Shown: positions 15,855 through 22,197, numbered from the stretch's first letter. The stretch: 22,197 nt of DNA from CAYUYH01 sp964449175 (GCA_964449175.1 CAYUYH010000008.1:1-22197), one strand, 5' to 3'. Notes: generated by a model not told the origin, from the sequence alone. Numbers and translations are program-made.

Positions 15855-16489
15855 TCCGTCTCACCTCTATTCGACTCGCCAATGTCGCGTCTGCCCATCA
15901 GGGCGATCAGCACCGCCCTCTTGAGCCTGGCCAGGAAGTCCTTGTCCACGGTCAGCCCGAGGTCGAGTATCGACTGGACCTCGATGCCGTCCAGGATGGC
16001 CAGTAGCAGCGACGCCGCGACCTTTGGGTCTATGTCATCTCGGAATGTCCCTTCCGCCACGCCCTGGCTGATGACCTCTCCGAGGATCTCGCGCCATTTC
16101 GCGTAGATGCCGGCGTGGGCCGTGCCAAGCTCGCCCTGCTGCTGCCGGGCTGCACTGGCCCAGAACTCCAGGAACAGCTTGCCGATCCGCCTGTGGTAAC
16201 CGAACCGGCTGAACCAGTGGTCCAGCACGCCGCCGATCTTCGCCGCCGCGGGTATTCGCTGATTGATGATCTCAAGCGACCTGGCTTCGGCATTGGCCAT
16301 CGTGTCGGCGAATATCTGCTGGAACAGATCCTGTTTGCTCCGGAAATAGTTATACAGGCTGCCCTTAGCGAGGCCCGCCTCGGCGGCTACGGCATCCATG
16401 GTCGTTGCTGCGTAGCCGGACACCTCGAAGACTCGCTCGGCCGCAGCCAGTATCTTCTCATGCCTGCTTGTCTTAGCACTGGTCGCCAT
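15851..16489 (-). CDS. TetR-family repressor of the efflux operon
   Basis: The 212-residue regulator has an N-terminal TetR helix-turn-helix (about 11-57): ILAAAERVFEVSGYAATTMD, then VAAEAGLAKGSLYNYFRSK, typical of AcrR-like proteins. The C-terminal ligand and dimer domain contains FLEFWASAARQQQGE and VAASLLLAILDGIEVQSILD, which resembles the BetI/AcrR-type C-terminal region. It is the first gene of the operon and its stop overlaps the adaptor start (ATGA). An 18-base palindrome at 16550-16567 at the predicted transcription start is the probable binding site, so it likely represses its own operon until an inducing compound binds. ATG 16489 gives a standard TetR N-terminus. The inducer is unknown. 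Confidence 0.93.
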   Translation of the reverse strand: MATSAKTSRHEKILAAAERVFEVSGYAATTMDAVAAEAGLAKGSLYNYFRSKQDLFQQIFADTMANAEARSLEIINQRIPAAAKIGGVLDHWFSRFGYHRRIGKLFLEFWASAARQQQGELGTAHAGIYAKWREILGEVISQGVAEGTFRDDIDPKVAASLLLAILDGIEVQSILDLGLTVDKDFLARLKRAVLIALMGRRDIGESNRGETE

Positions 16490-16549
16490 TGTCTCGTCTT
16501 ACCGGCAGGCCACCAGCCCCAAGGGCCCGTGGCCTCCGCTCCGCGCTTT

Positions 16550-16567
16550 TGACTGACCAGTCAGTCA
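16550..16567. promoter_or_regulatory. Palindromic TetR-type operator
   Basis: TGACTGACCAGTCAGTCA has two perfect 8-base arms around a 2-base centre. It begins five bases past the -10 hexamer on the minus strand and covers the expected start of transcription, so a bound repressor would block the promoter. The form resembles known TetR-family sites. Binding by the adjacent regulator is inferred from position and symmetry. Confidence 0.8.
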
Positions 16568-16572
16568 CCAAT

Positions 16573-16601
16573 ATCATAGGACCTCCACGCCCCGGTGACA
16601 A
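16573..16601 (-). promoter_or_regulatory. Promoter of the tetR-MFP-RND operon
   Basis: TTGTCA (-35, 16601-16596) and TATGAT (-10, 16578-16573), each matching five of six consensus positions, are separated by exactly 17 bases on the minus strand. The operator palindrome follows at once. The leader to the ATG at 16489 is about 75 bases. Confidence 0.75.
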
Positions 16602-16911
16602 GTGAGAATCGCGCCTTTTTCTGCCCCGCTACGGAGTGAACTGGGAGTTGGCGCGGCCGGGATTGGGCGGGACCAGGCGGTAAAAGGCGGGACAACCAGG
16701 CGTTAGCGAAGCGTCACCGGCGCGGGAGCTTGTCACTTGTGGCGCGGCGAGACAGGTGGCCTAGTACCGCGGGAAGGCAAGTCCAGCTTGGACGGCCCGC
16801 GCACTCCGCGGCGCCTGACATGTGGACTACCGCTCGACCACCTGTCCCCTGCCCCCCGGCCGCCGGCGCGGGGCCGTTGCCAATAGCCTGTCGCGCTGGT
16901 AAGAATCGTTC
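16602..16911 (+). other. Non-coding region upstream of der
   Basis: This 310-base stretch contains no convincing gene. It holds a short imperfect direct repeat (GGCGGGACCAGGCG at 16666-16679 and the same sequence with a three-base insertion at 16686-16702) and a candidate der promoter at its end. The minus-strand open frame 16714-17127 has no family resemblance and mostly mirrors der. Confidence 0.4.
16877..16905 (+). promoter_or_regulatory. Tentative der promoter giving a near-leaderless transcript
   Basis: TTGCCA (16877-16882) and TAAGAA (16900-16905) are 17 bases apart. The expected start of transcription falls at or next to the ATG at 16912, and no Shine-Dalgarno precedes that ATG, which is consistent with leaderless translation. 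The -10 match is only moderate. Confidence 0.35.
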
Positions 16912-18264
16912 ATGTCTCTGCCTGTGGTAGCCATCGTGGGCCGGCCTAACGTCGGCAAGAGCAGCCTGCTGAACTGCCTGGCCGGCAAGCGGATCGCCAT
17001 CGTCGACCCGACGGCCGGCGTCACGCGCGACCGCATCTCGGTCCCCCTGCCGGTGGACGACGGCTACGTGGAGCTGGTGGACACAGGCGGCATCGGCATC
17101 GTCGACACCGATCACCTCTCCGAGCACGTCGAGGACCAGATCGACTACGCGATCGCCGCCGCAGCCGCCATCATCTTCGTCGTCGACGCGCGCCAGGGCC
17201 TGATGCCGCTGGACTCGTCAGCCGCGCGCAGGCTGAGACGCCAGGACAAGCCGGTCATCCTGATCGCCAACAAGATCGACCACGAGAACCTGATCTCCGA
17301 GGCGAGCGAGTTCAGCCGGCTGGGGTTCGGCGAGCCGCTGGCCGTCTCCGCCAAGCACGCGATAGGCCGGCATGAGCTGCTGGACGCCATCGCCGCCGCC
17401 CTCGGCGACGCACTGGTCGCCGGCGAGCCGCCCGCAGCCGTCATGAAACTCGCCATCGTCGGCAAGCGCAACGCCGGCAAGAGCACGTTCATCAACTCAC
17501 TCGTCGGTCAGGAGCGAGTGATCGTGTCCGAAACCCCCGGCACGACGCGCGACAGCGTGGACGTGGCCGTGGAGCTGGACGGGCGGACGTTCACGCTCAT
17601 CGACACCGCCGGCGTCCGCAAGCGAAAGAGCCTCGCCGGCGACATAGAGTTCTACGGGCTGCGCCGGGCGATGCGGTCGATACGCCGGGCCGACGTGGTC
17701 GCGCTGATGATCGACGCGTCGGTCCCCATCTCGCAGGTGGACAAGAACCTCGCCGGCGACATCGCCGAGCAGTTCAAGCCCGTCGTGCTCGTGGTGAACA
17801 AGTGGGACCTGGCCGCCGGCGCCGCCGCCGGGGAGGACTACCAGGACTACCTGGCCAAGGTGTTCCCCGAGCTGTCCTACGCCCCCATAAGCCTCACAAC
17901 CGCCGTCGAGGGCGCCAACATCCGCGAGACGATCGCGCTGGCCGAGGAGCTTTTCGACCAGGCGTCCACCCGCGTGCCGACGCCGAAGGTGAACAAGGCG
18001 GTCGGGGAAGTCCTCGCCCTCCGCGGCCCCAGCCACAAGGCCGGGACGCGCCCGCCGAAGATCCTGTACGCCTTGCAGGTGGCGTCGTGCCCGCCGACAA
18101 TCGTGTGCTTCGTCAACGACGTCCGCAGCTTCGACGCGACCTGGCAGCGGTTCCTCATCTCCCAGCTCCGCCGGCGCCTGCCATTCGCGGAGGTGCCGAT
18201 CCGCCTGATCCTCCGCCCTCGCCGCGGCCGAGGCAAGGACAAGCTCCTGGCGCCGAGGAAGTAA
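16912..18264 (+). CDS. der: Ribosome assembly GTPase Der (EngA)
   Basis: Der is an essential double-GTPase that assists 50S subunit maturation. The 450-residue protein has two G domains and a C-terminal KH-like domain. Domain 1 (about 1-165) shows GRPNVGKSS (10-18), GVTRDR, DTGG and NKID. Domain 2 (about 180-350) shows GKRNAGKST (first glycine-rich loop with Arg-Asn-Ala in place of Pro-Asn-Val), ETPGTTRDS, DTAGVRKRKS and NKWDL. The KH-like region (about 355-450) includes TPKVNKAV, PPKILYALQVASCPPTIVCF and PIRLILRPRRGRGK. Length is typical. The start ATG at 16912 has no ribosome site. A shared terminator follows the stop. Confidence 0.96.
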   Translation: MSLPVVAIVGRPNVGKSSLLNCLAGKRIAIVDPTAGVTRDRISVPLPVDDGYVELVDTGGIGIVDTDHLSEHVEDQIDYAIAAAAAIIFVVDARQGLMPLDSSAARRLRRQDKPVILIANKIDHENLISEASEFSRLGFGEPLAVSAKHAIGRHELLDAIAAALGDALVAGEPPAAVMKLAIVGKRNAGKSTFINSLVGQERVIVSETPGTTRDSVDVAVELDGRTFTLIDTAGVRKRKSLAGDIEFYGLRRAMRSIRRADVVALMIDASVPISQVDKNLAGDIAEQFKPVVLVVNKWDLAAGAAAGEDYQDYLAKVFPELSYAPISLTTAVEGANIRETIALAEELFDQASTRVPTPKVNKAVGEVLALRGPSHKAGTRPPKILYALQVASCPPTIVCFVNDVRSFDATWQRFLISQLRRRLPFAEVPIRLILRPRRGRGKDKLLAPRK

Positions 18265-18315
18265 GGCCACCCCGGCGGCCGGTTCGTCGCCAGCGGCCGC
18301 AAGTGCTGACATAAG

Positions 18316-18350
18316 AAAAGACCCCGGCGCCGAGCCGGGGCCTTTGTTTG
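18316..18350. terminator. Bidirectional intrinsic terminator between der and the OmpA-family gene
   Basis: CCCCGGC (18322-18328) pairs with GCCGGGG (18334-18340) around a five-base loop. AAAG upstream can pair with CTTT downstream across one mismatch. The plus strand continues CCTTTGTTTG and the minus strand continues TCTTTTCTTAT, so both convergent genes end in a hairpin plus T-rich tract. Confidence 0.75.
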
Positions 18351-18371
18351 CATGTGCGTTCGGCCGTGCGG

Positions 18372-19205
18372 CTACGATCCGCTCGTCGTCGGCAGGGTCA
18401 GCAGCCTGTCCGGCGGGACGATCCAGATCTCCACGCGCCGGTTCAGCGGGTTGCCCTTCTTGTTGGGGGCGTTCGGAGCGACGGGGTGATACTCGCCGAA
18501 GCCCATCGCGCCGATCCGCTCCGGGGCCATGCCGGCGCCGGTGAGCTCCTTCTGCACGGCCACGGCGCGGTGCACGGAGAGGTACCAGTTGTCGGGATGC
18601 CTTCTCTTGGTTTCCGGCTTGGCGATCGGGATGTCGTCGGTATGCCCGGCGACGTAGACGTTGTAGCCCGCCGCGCCGCCGCCGTTCATGATGCCGACCA
18701 GCTTGCCCAGGGCCTCCTTCGCGCCGGGAGAGACGCTATCGCTGCCCTTGGCGAAGGTCAGGTCGCTCTTGAGCTTCACCATGCCGTACTTCGGCAGATA
18801 CTCCATGATCTCGCTGTTGGACTGGGCGAGCTCGCGGAGCTGCTTGTCCAGCGCGGGCGGAAGCGCTATGTCAGGAATCACCATAGGCTTTCGGCCGCTG
18901 AGCTGCTCGTACTTGGACAGCAGATTGTCGTATGCCCTCTGCAGGTCGCCCTTGGCCGCCTGGAGAAGCGCTATCTCGCTGTCTTTTGCCTGGAGCGCAC
19001 TATTCGTCTGCGCCAGCTCGTCGGCGAGCCGGTCTTTCTCGGCCCGAAGCTCCTGGGCAGCCAACCTGGCCTGCTCGTTCTCGTCGTTGGCCCGGCGGTT
19101 CATCGCGAGCAGCTTGTCGTATTCAGCCTTCGAGACACAGCCGCCGGACATCATCGCCCCGGCCAGCAGACACCCGGTCAAGGCAATCACCAGATATGTT
19201 CTCAT
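18372..19205 (-). CDS. OmpA-family lipoprotein with coiled coil (peptidoglycan-binding)
   Basis: The 277-residue product begins MRTYLVIALTGCLLAGAMMS and continues GGC, a lipoprotein signal with C23 as the likely lipidation site. Residues about 24-100 are a heptad-rich coiled coil (YDKLLAMNRRANDENEQARL onward). Residues about 145-262 form an OmpA/MotB-like domain: LTFAKGSDSVSPGAKEALGK, VYVAGHTDDIPI (183-194) with the conserved T189-D190, NWYLSVHRAVAV, IGAMGFGEYHPVAPN and NPLNRRVEIWI (252-262) with the ligand-binding arginines. It would tether the outer membrane to peptidoglycan. AAAGGA lies eight bases before ATG 19205; the extension to 19289 is rejected because it removes the signal peptide from the N-terminus. 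Confidence 0.92.
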   Translation of the reverse strand: MRTYLVIALTGCLLAGAMMSGGCVSKAEYDKLLAMNRRANDENEQARLAAQELRAEKDRLADELAQTNSALQAKDSEIALLQAAKGDLQRAYDNLLSKYEQLSGRKPMVIPDIALPPALDKQLRELAQSNSEIMEYLPKYGMVKLKSDLTFAKGSDSVSPGAKEALGKLVGIMNGGGAAGYNVYVAGHTDDIPIAKPETKRRHPDNWYLSVHRAVAVQKELTGAGMAPERIGAMGFGEYHPVAPNAPNKKGNPLNRRVEIWIVPPDRLLTLPTTSGS

Positions 19206-19237
19206 GGATCGGTCCTTTCCTTGCGCGAATTGTCTTG

Positions 19238-19243
19238 AGTATA
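19238..19243 (-). promoter_or_regulatory. Possible -10 element for the OmpA-family gene
   Basis: TATACT on the minus strand (five of six consensus) lies 32 bases before the ATG at 19205, in the 84-base gap after the upstream gene. No good -35 is present at 16-18 bases, so this could be chance. Confidence 0.3.
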
Positions 19244-19289
19244 TGTTGCCCGGCCGCTGGCGTGGCAGCAAGCCCGGAATCCCACCCAA

Positions 19290-20177
19290 TCAGCCGCCGG
19301 CGCCTTTTTTTGAGGCCGAGCCCTGGCCGGTCACGTGTCCGGCGACCGCAGCAACCGCGACGATCACCGCCACGCCCGCCAGGACCACAGCCTTGTAGCC
19401 GGCGAAGAACTCCAGGTATGTCGGGACGGCCCTGCTGACCGCGGCGACGGCGACTGCTGCGAGGATGATCACGCCCAGCGCACAACCCACGGCCAGGCCT
19501 CCGAAAAGCCCGGCCAGGGGGTCCGGCTGCTCGACGACGGCCCGGACGACCGGCTCGACCGGCGCCTGGGCGGGGGCGGCCTCCTCGATGATCGGCGGCG
19601 CGCCGCTGTCCATCTCGATGCGGTCCAGGACCTCGCCGAGCGAGGTGTCATCGCTCTCGCGCGTGAGGTCCAGCAGGCCGCTGCCGCTGCCGCTGCCGTC
19701 GGAGGCGACCTGGTCTTCCATCCTCATGGTCACTTGCGTCTTGGCCATGGGGTCGGCGGCCTCCACGTCCAGGTCTTCCTCGTCGAAGATGCTGACGCCC
19801 TCAGCCGTGATGACCGTGTCTTCCTTGCCGGGCGGGGGCGGCTGGGACATGGAGTCGACAAGGCTGATCGAGCTGCCGCTTGACGTGTCAGCCGGCGTGA
19901 GCTCGATTTCCTCCTCGGCGGCCGCGGTATCGGCAGGGGGGGGCTTGAGGGCAACGCTTTCGGCGGCGGCACTGTCCACAGCAACGCTGTCGGCAGCGCT
20001 CTCGGCGGGTGGGGGCTCGGTCTCCAGGGCGTCCACTTCGTCGGCGCGGAACATGTTTCGCGCCCCGTCCCTGAAGACGCGCAGCTTCTGGTCGCGGACA
20101 AGGTTGGTCAACGTCGCCGCGTCGATGCCGAGCTTGGCGATCGTCTCCTCTTCCGTGTAGTACATCTTCTTAGCCAT
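19290..20177 (-). CDS. Membrane protein with N-terminal excisionase-like helix-turn-helix
   Basis: I recognise no characterised family. The 295-residue product has an N-terminal MerR/excisionase-like domain (about 5-52): MYYTEEETIAKLGIDAATLT, then LVRDQKLRVFRDGARNMFRA, then DEVDALE, a helix-turn-helix plus wing. A long acidic, Ala/Pro/Ser-rich linker (about 53-218) contains GSGSGSGLLDL and TRESDDTSLGEVLDRI (172-187), probably a conserved short motif. Two hydrophobic segments (about 224-248 and 262-283) and a basic tail end the protein, so the helix-turn-helix would face the cytoplasm while tethered to the membrane. The GAGGAG ribosome site is the last two codons of the upstream gene, whose stop lies five bases before ATG 20177, so the pair is translationally coupled. 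DNA binding is inferred from fold similarity only; the domain could bind protein instead. Confidence 0.8.
   Translation of the reverse strand: MAKKMYYTEEETIAKLGIDAATLTNLVRDQKLRVFRDGARNMFRADEVDALETEPPPAESAADSVAVDSAAAESVALKPPPADTAAAEEEIELTPADTSSGSSISLVDSMSQPPPPGKEDTVITAEGVSIFDEEDLDVEAADPMAKTQVTMRMEDQVASDGSGSGSGLLDLTRESDDTSLGEVLDRIEMDSGAPPIIEEAAPAQAPVEPVVRAVVEQPDPLAGLFGGLAVGCALGVIILAAVAVAAVSRAVPTYLEFFAGYKAVVLAGVAVIVAVAAVAGHVTGQGSASKKGAGG
19677..19698. repeat. Hexanucleotide repeat within a linker
   Basis: GCCGCT is repeated three times plus GCCG. It encodes the alternating Gly-Ser stretch (residues 161-167) of the helix-turn-helix membrane protein. Such tracts can change length by slippage without breaking the frame. 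Confidence 0.6.
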
Positions 20178-20182
20178 TACGT

Positions 20183-20620
20183 CTACTCCTCAACCGGACT
20201 GCTCGTCGGCTGCGACGACTCCTCGGCGCGTCCCAGCCTGCGCTGCTGGTCGACAAGTTCCTTGATCTCGCGAGGCAGGGGCGCCGTGTTGTAGTCATCT
20301 AGCTGTAGATCGTAGGTGAAGTTCCTGCTCGCCAGCAGTCTCAGCCTTCTGTTGGCGGGCTGGTATTGATACACGCATATTGTACCGCTCTCGGGGTCGA
20401 CAAGATAGACGCCGTAGGCGTCCCTGGCGATCTGGGCGGCCACGACGTATATGCCCCCCGCGGCGCCCGCCATCGCGTCCGGGCCGGCCGCGGCGGCGTA
20501 GCTGGTCCGCCCCAGCTCCACCAGGCCCGCGGCTGCGACAGCGGCCAACAGCACCACTATCAGCCACTTGGCCCAGGTCGTTGTTGTCGAAGCGTGCTTG
20601 GGGGTGGATGTATCAGCCAT
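20183..20620 (-). CDS. Small single-pass membrane protein of unknown function
   Basis: The 145-residue product has a polar Thr/Ser-rich N-terminus, one membrane segment (about 17-37, AKWLIVVLLAAVAAAGLVEL) and an exported domain with ARDAYGVYLVDPESGTICVY (66-85), QPANRRLRLLASRNFTYDLQ (87-106) and LDDYNTAPLPREIKELV. The repeating strand-turn pattern resembles the beta strands of a small sheet. I recall similar sequences in planctomycetes but no assigned function. The start ATG 20620 has only a weak purine stretch ahead of it, while a good promoter lies at 20663-20690. It is the first gene of a coupled pair with the helix-turn-helix membrane protein and is divergent from the PSP1 gene. Confidence 0.75.
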   Translation of the reverse strand: MADTSTPKHASTTTTWAKWLIVVLLAAVAAAGLVELGRTSYAAAAGPDAMAGAAGGIYVVAAQIARDAYGVYLVDPESGTICVYQYQPANRRLRLLASRNFTYDLQLDDYNTAPLPREIKELVDQQRRLGRAEESSQPTSSPVEE

Positions 20621-20662
20621 GGCCTACCGCCATCTTGGACCGCCCCTAGGCGGTAGGAGGCG

Positions 20663-20690
20663 ATTATAGGCCCTCCGGCGGGCCATGCAA
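20663..20690 (-). promoter_or_regulatory. Promoter of the two-gene membrane protein operon
   Basis: A perfect TATAAT (20668-20663) is preceded after 16 bases by TTGCAT (20690-20685). The transcript would start about 35 bases before the ATG at 20620. Confidence 0.5.
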
Positions 20691-20750
20691 CAGGTTTTCG
20701 CCGCCCGCCAAGGGGCGAAAAACGCGGGCGCGGAATCCGGAGTCGCGCTG

Positions 20751-20756
20751 TATAAT
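20751..20756 (+). promoter_or_regulatory. Perfect -10 hexamer upstream of the PSP1 gene
   Basis: TATAAT lies about 170 bases before the start codon at 20926. No recognisable -35 hexamer is found at 16-18 bases, so the promoter may need an activator or be weaker than the -10 suggests. Confidence 0.45.
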
Positions 20757-20775
20757 GGCCTTATGGTGGCTGCTG

Positions 20776-20897
20776 CCGCGTCGTGACGCGGGTGTGGCCA
20801 CGCATGGGCCGACCGCTCGGCCCGCCCCTCCGCGGGCGTATGGACCCCGGCTACGGACCGGGGACTGGAACCGCCGCAAATCCGCGGGCCGCCGCGG
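20776..20897 (+). other. Leader with five tandem GC hairpins
   Basis: Five inverted repeats follow one another: 20776-20782 with 20785-20791 (7 bases), 20806-20812 with 20817-20823 (7), 20823-20827 with 20834-20838 (5; shares base 20823 with the previous stem), 20845-20850 with 20858-20863 (6), and 20882-20887 with 20892-20897 (6). All are perfect. They lie between the -10 hexamer and the ribosome site of the PSP1 gene, so they would be in its mRNA leader or form a separate small RNA. No known riboswitch consensus is recognised. Confidence 0.45.
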
Positions 20898-20925
20898 CAA
20901 AATGTATGTTGGAGGATACGTGTCT

Positions 20926-22197
20926 ATGTCGGAGTCCGCTCCGCCGACAGACGACCGCCAGTCTACCGTGAACGGTGCGCCCGCCGAGGAAGCCTCGCAC
21001 GAGGCGTCTGAACCCGTCGCGGGGGGCCAAGGCGAACTAGTCGAGCCATCGCTCGAAGCGCCGGCTGACACCGCGCCCGAACCGCGGGAACAGCCCGGCC
21101 GACAGGCCGTCGTCGCCCGCTACGGCCTGATGCGGTTGATGGGGATGTTCCGCCACGATTTGGGCGAGCAGCTCCGGCCGGGCACCAAAGTGGTCGTTCG
21201 CAGCGAGAGAGGCCTGGAGCTGGCGGAGGTGGTCTCCAACGTCTGCGATCATGAAGGCACGGGCTGTATTCCTCGCTCGCGGCTGGATGACTTCATCAAG
21301 GCAGCCGGCTCGGAGTACCCGTTCCTGCGAACGGGCAAGCTCCTGCGACTGGCCAACTCCCAGGACCTCATCGACCAGCGGCACCTGGACGGCTCGGCCC
21401 GCGAGGAAACGACTTACTGCCGCAAGCAGATCCGCGAGATGAAGCTGGAGATGAAGCTCGTCGCGGCTGAGCACCTGCTCGGCGGCGAGCGGATCATCTT
21501 CTACTTCTCGTCCGAGAGCCGCGTCGACTTCCGCGAGCTGGTACGCCGGCTTGCGTCCCAGTTCCGCACGCGTATCGAGATGCGTCAGGTGGGCGCCCGC
21601 GACGAGGCGAGGCTGGTGGGCGACCTGGAGCGTTGCGGTCGGCCTTGTTGCTGCCGGAGCTTCCTGAAATACCTCCAGCCGATCAGCATGCGGATGGCCA
21701 AGACGCAGAAGGCTACGCTCGACCCGTCGAAGATATCAGGCCGGTGCGGGCGGCTGATGTGCTGCCTGAGATACGAGGACGCCGGCTATGAGGAGCTTCG
21801 CGCCAAGCTGCCCAGGAAGAACACCTTCGTTCGCACGGCCGACGACGTGGTGGGCAAGGTCATCAACACGCAGATCCTCACCCAGTTGGTGCGCCTGGTG
21901 CTGGCCGACAACTCGCACGTTGTCGTGAGCAACGAGGATATCGTCGAGCGGAACGTCTCGCCGCCGCCTCCGCCCCCCCAGCCGGTCGCCGCGCGGGACG
22001 GCGGCAGCTCTCACAGACGGCCTCGCGGGCAAGCGGCGCGGTCCGAGGCGCCCCAGGCAGGCGGCAGCGGTCGGCCTCCGGAGGCAGCCGTGCAGGAGCG
22101 CCCCCAGGCCGACGAAGCCGCGCCCGCTCAGGCCGCAGCCGACCGCGAGCCGGCGGAAGGCCAGGCCGACGAGCAGGCCCCGCCGACGGAAGAGAGA
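20926..22197 (+). CDS. PSP1-domain protein, RicT/YaaT-like (3' end outside window)
   Basis: The visible 424 residues contain a PSP1 core (about 61-345). In Bacillus the homologue RicT (YaaT) works with RicA and RicF in an iron-sulfur complex that modulates RNase Y-dependent mRNA processing; whether that holds here is unknown. Family features are GRQAVVARYGLMRLMGMF-like entry, GTKVVVRSERGLELAEVV (86-103), ERIIFYFSSESRVDFRELVR (188-207), RIEMRQVGARDEARLVG (216-232), and the cysteine motifs CGRPCCC (237-243) and GRCGRLMCCLRYE (272-284). A disordered acidic N-terminus of about 55 residues and a Pro/Gln/Ala-rich tail from about 345 to the edge are additions to the core. GGAGG (20911-20915) lies 10 bases before ATG 20926; in-frame GTG 20920 and ATG 20902 are alternatives. 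Confidence 0.88.
   Translation, partial: MSESAPPTDDRQSTVNGAPAEEASHEASEPVAGGQGELVEPSLEAPADTAPEPREQPGRQAVVARYGLMRLMGMFRHDLGEQLRPGTKVVVRSERGLELAEVVSNVCDHEGTGCIPRSRLDDFIKAAGSEYPFLRTGKLLRLANSQDLIDQRHLDGSAREETTYCRKQIREMKLEMKLVAAEHLLGGERIIFYFSSESRVDFRELVRRLASQFRTRIEMRQVGARDEARLVGDLERCGRPCCCRSFLKYLQPISMRMAKTQKATLDPSKISGRCGRLMCCLRYEDAGYEELRAKLPRKNTFVRTADDVVGKVINTQILTQLVRLVLADNSHVVVSNEDIVERNVSPPPPPPQPVAARDGGSSHRRPRGQAARSEAPQAGGSGRPPEAAVQERPQADEAAPAQAAADREPAEGQADEQAPPTEER

Noticed and set aside
11536..16106. Very long plus-strand open frames (11536-13170, 13201-14799, 14802-16106) opposite the RND operon
   Set aside because: Their translations are rich in His, Arg, Asp, Gln and Gly with no domain resemblance, and they mirror genes with clear family motifs. 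They arise because stop codons are rare in the antisense of GC-rich codons.
16714..17127. Minus-strand open frame of 137 codons in the der upstream region
   Set aside because: It runs antisense into der and lacks any motif or ribosome site.
20695..20721. Inverted repeat TTTTCGCC/GGCGAAAA between divergent promoters, considered as a terminator
   Set aside because: No gene ends there in either direction and the T residues lie inside the stem. It may be chance or a regulator site; evidence is too thin for a feature.

Overview
The window is a GC-rich (roughly two thirds G+C by eye), densely coded bacterial chromosome segment with 20 protein genes. I see no rRNA, tRNA, insertion sequence, phage gene or CRISPR array. 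Several proteins have a planctomycete look: a membrane protein with an N-terminal excisionase-like helix-turn-helix, a small membrane partner carrying a YGVYLVDPESG motif, a PAS kinase with an AHHFNN H-box, and a divergent RnfC. I infer Planctomycetota, perhaps Phycisphaerae, from recognition only and not from a search. An RnfC-type protein suggests an anaerobic or facultative energy metabolism.

Layout. Positions 1-2323 (minus): an RnfC-like iron-sulfur protein cut by the left edge, preceded by a SurA/PrsA-type parvulin lipoprotein. 2519-2944 (plus): a small zinc-ribbon protein. 2982-4969 (minus): a lipoprotein gene followed by a soluble PAS histidine kinase, with a good promoter upstream. 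5143-5343 (minus): a cold-shock protein with a strong terminator and a long leader. 5698-6759 (minus): mnmA. 6897-7975 (plus): a small multidrug export family membrane protein and an AMMECR1 protein, probably co-transcribed. 7942-16489 (minus): a long run of co-directional genes. In transcription order these are a TetR regulator, membrane fusion protein and RND pump (joined by 4-base overlaps), then miaA, tadA and an ArnT-like glycosyltransferase. 16912-18264 (plus): der, sharing a bidirectional terminator with the convergent OmpA-family lipoprotein gene (18372-19205). 19290-20620 (minus): two membrane proteins. 20926 to the right edge (plus): a PSP1/RicT-like protein behind a hairpin-rich leader.

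How the genes relate. The TetR-MFP-RND unit is a self-contained efflux operon. An 18-base palindrome lies exactly where its transcript should start, so autorepression is likely; no outer-membrane channel gene accompanies it. MnmA, MiaA and TadA all modify tRNA anticodon regions, and miaA-tadA are nearly abutting. The OmpA-like protein, parvulin, two lipoproteins and RND pump point to a cell with a periplasm and outer membrane.

No clearly new multi-gene system is evident. The most unusual items are the divergent RnfC lacking the usual glycine-rich flavin/nucleotide motif, a MiaA whose Walker A motif ends GKG, the tandem-hairpin leader before the PSP1 gene, and the uncharacterised membrane-protein pair divergent from it.
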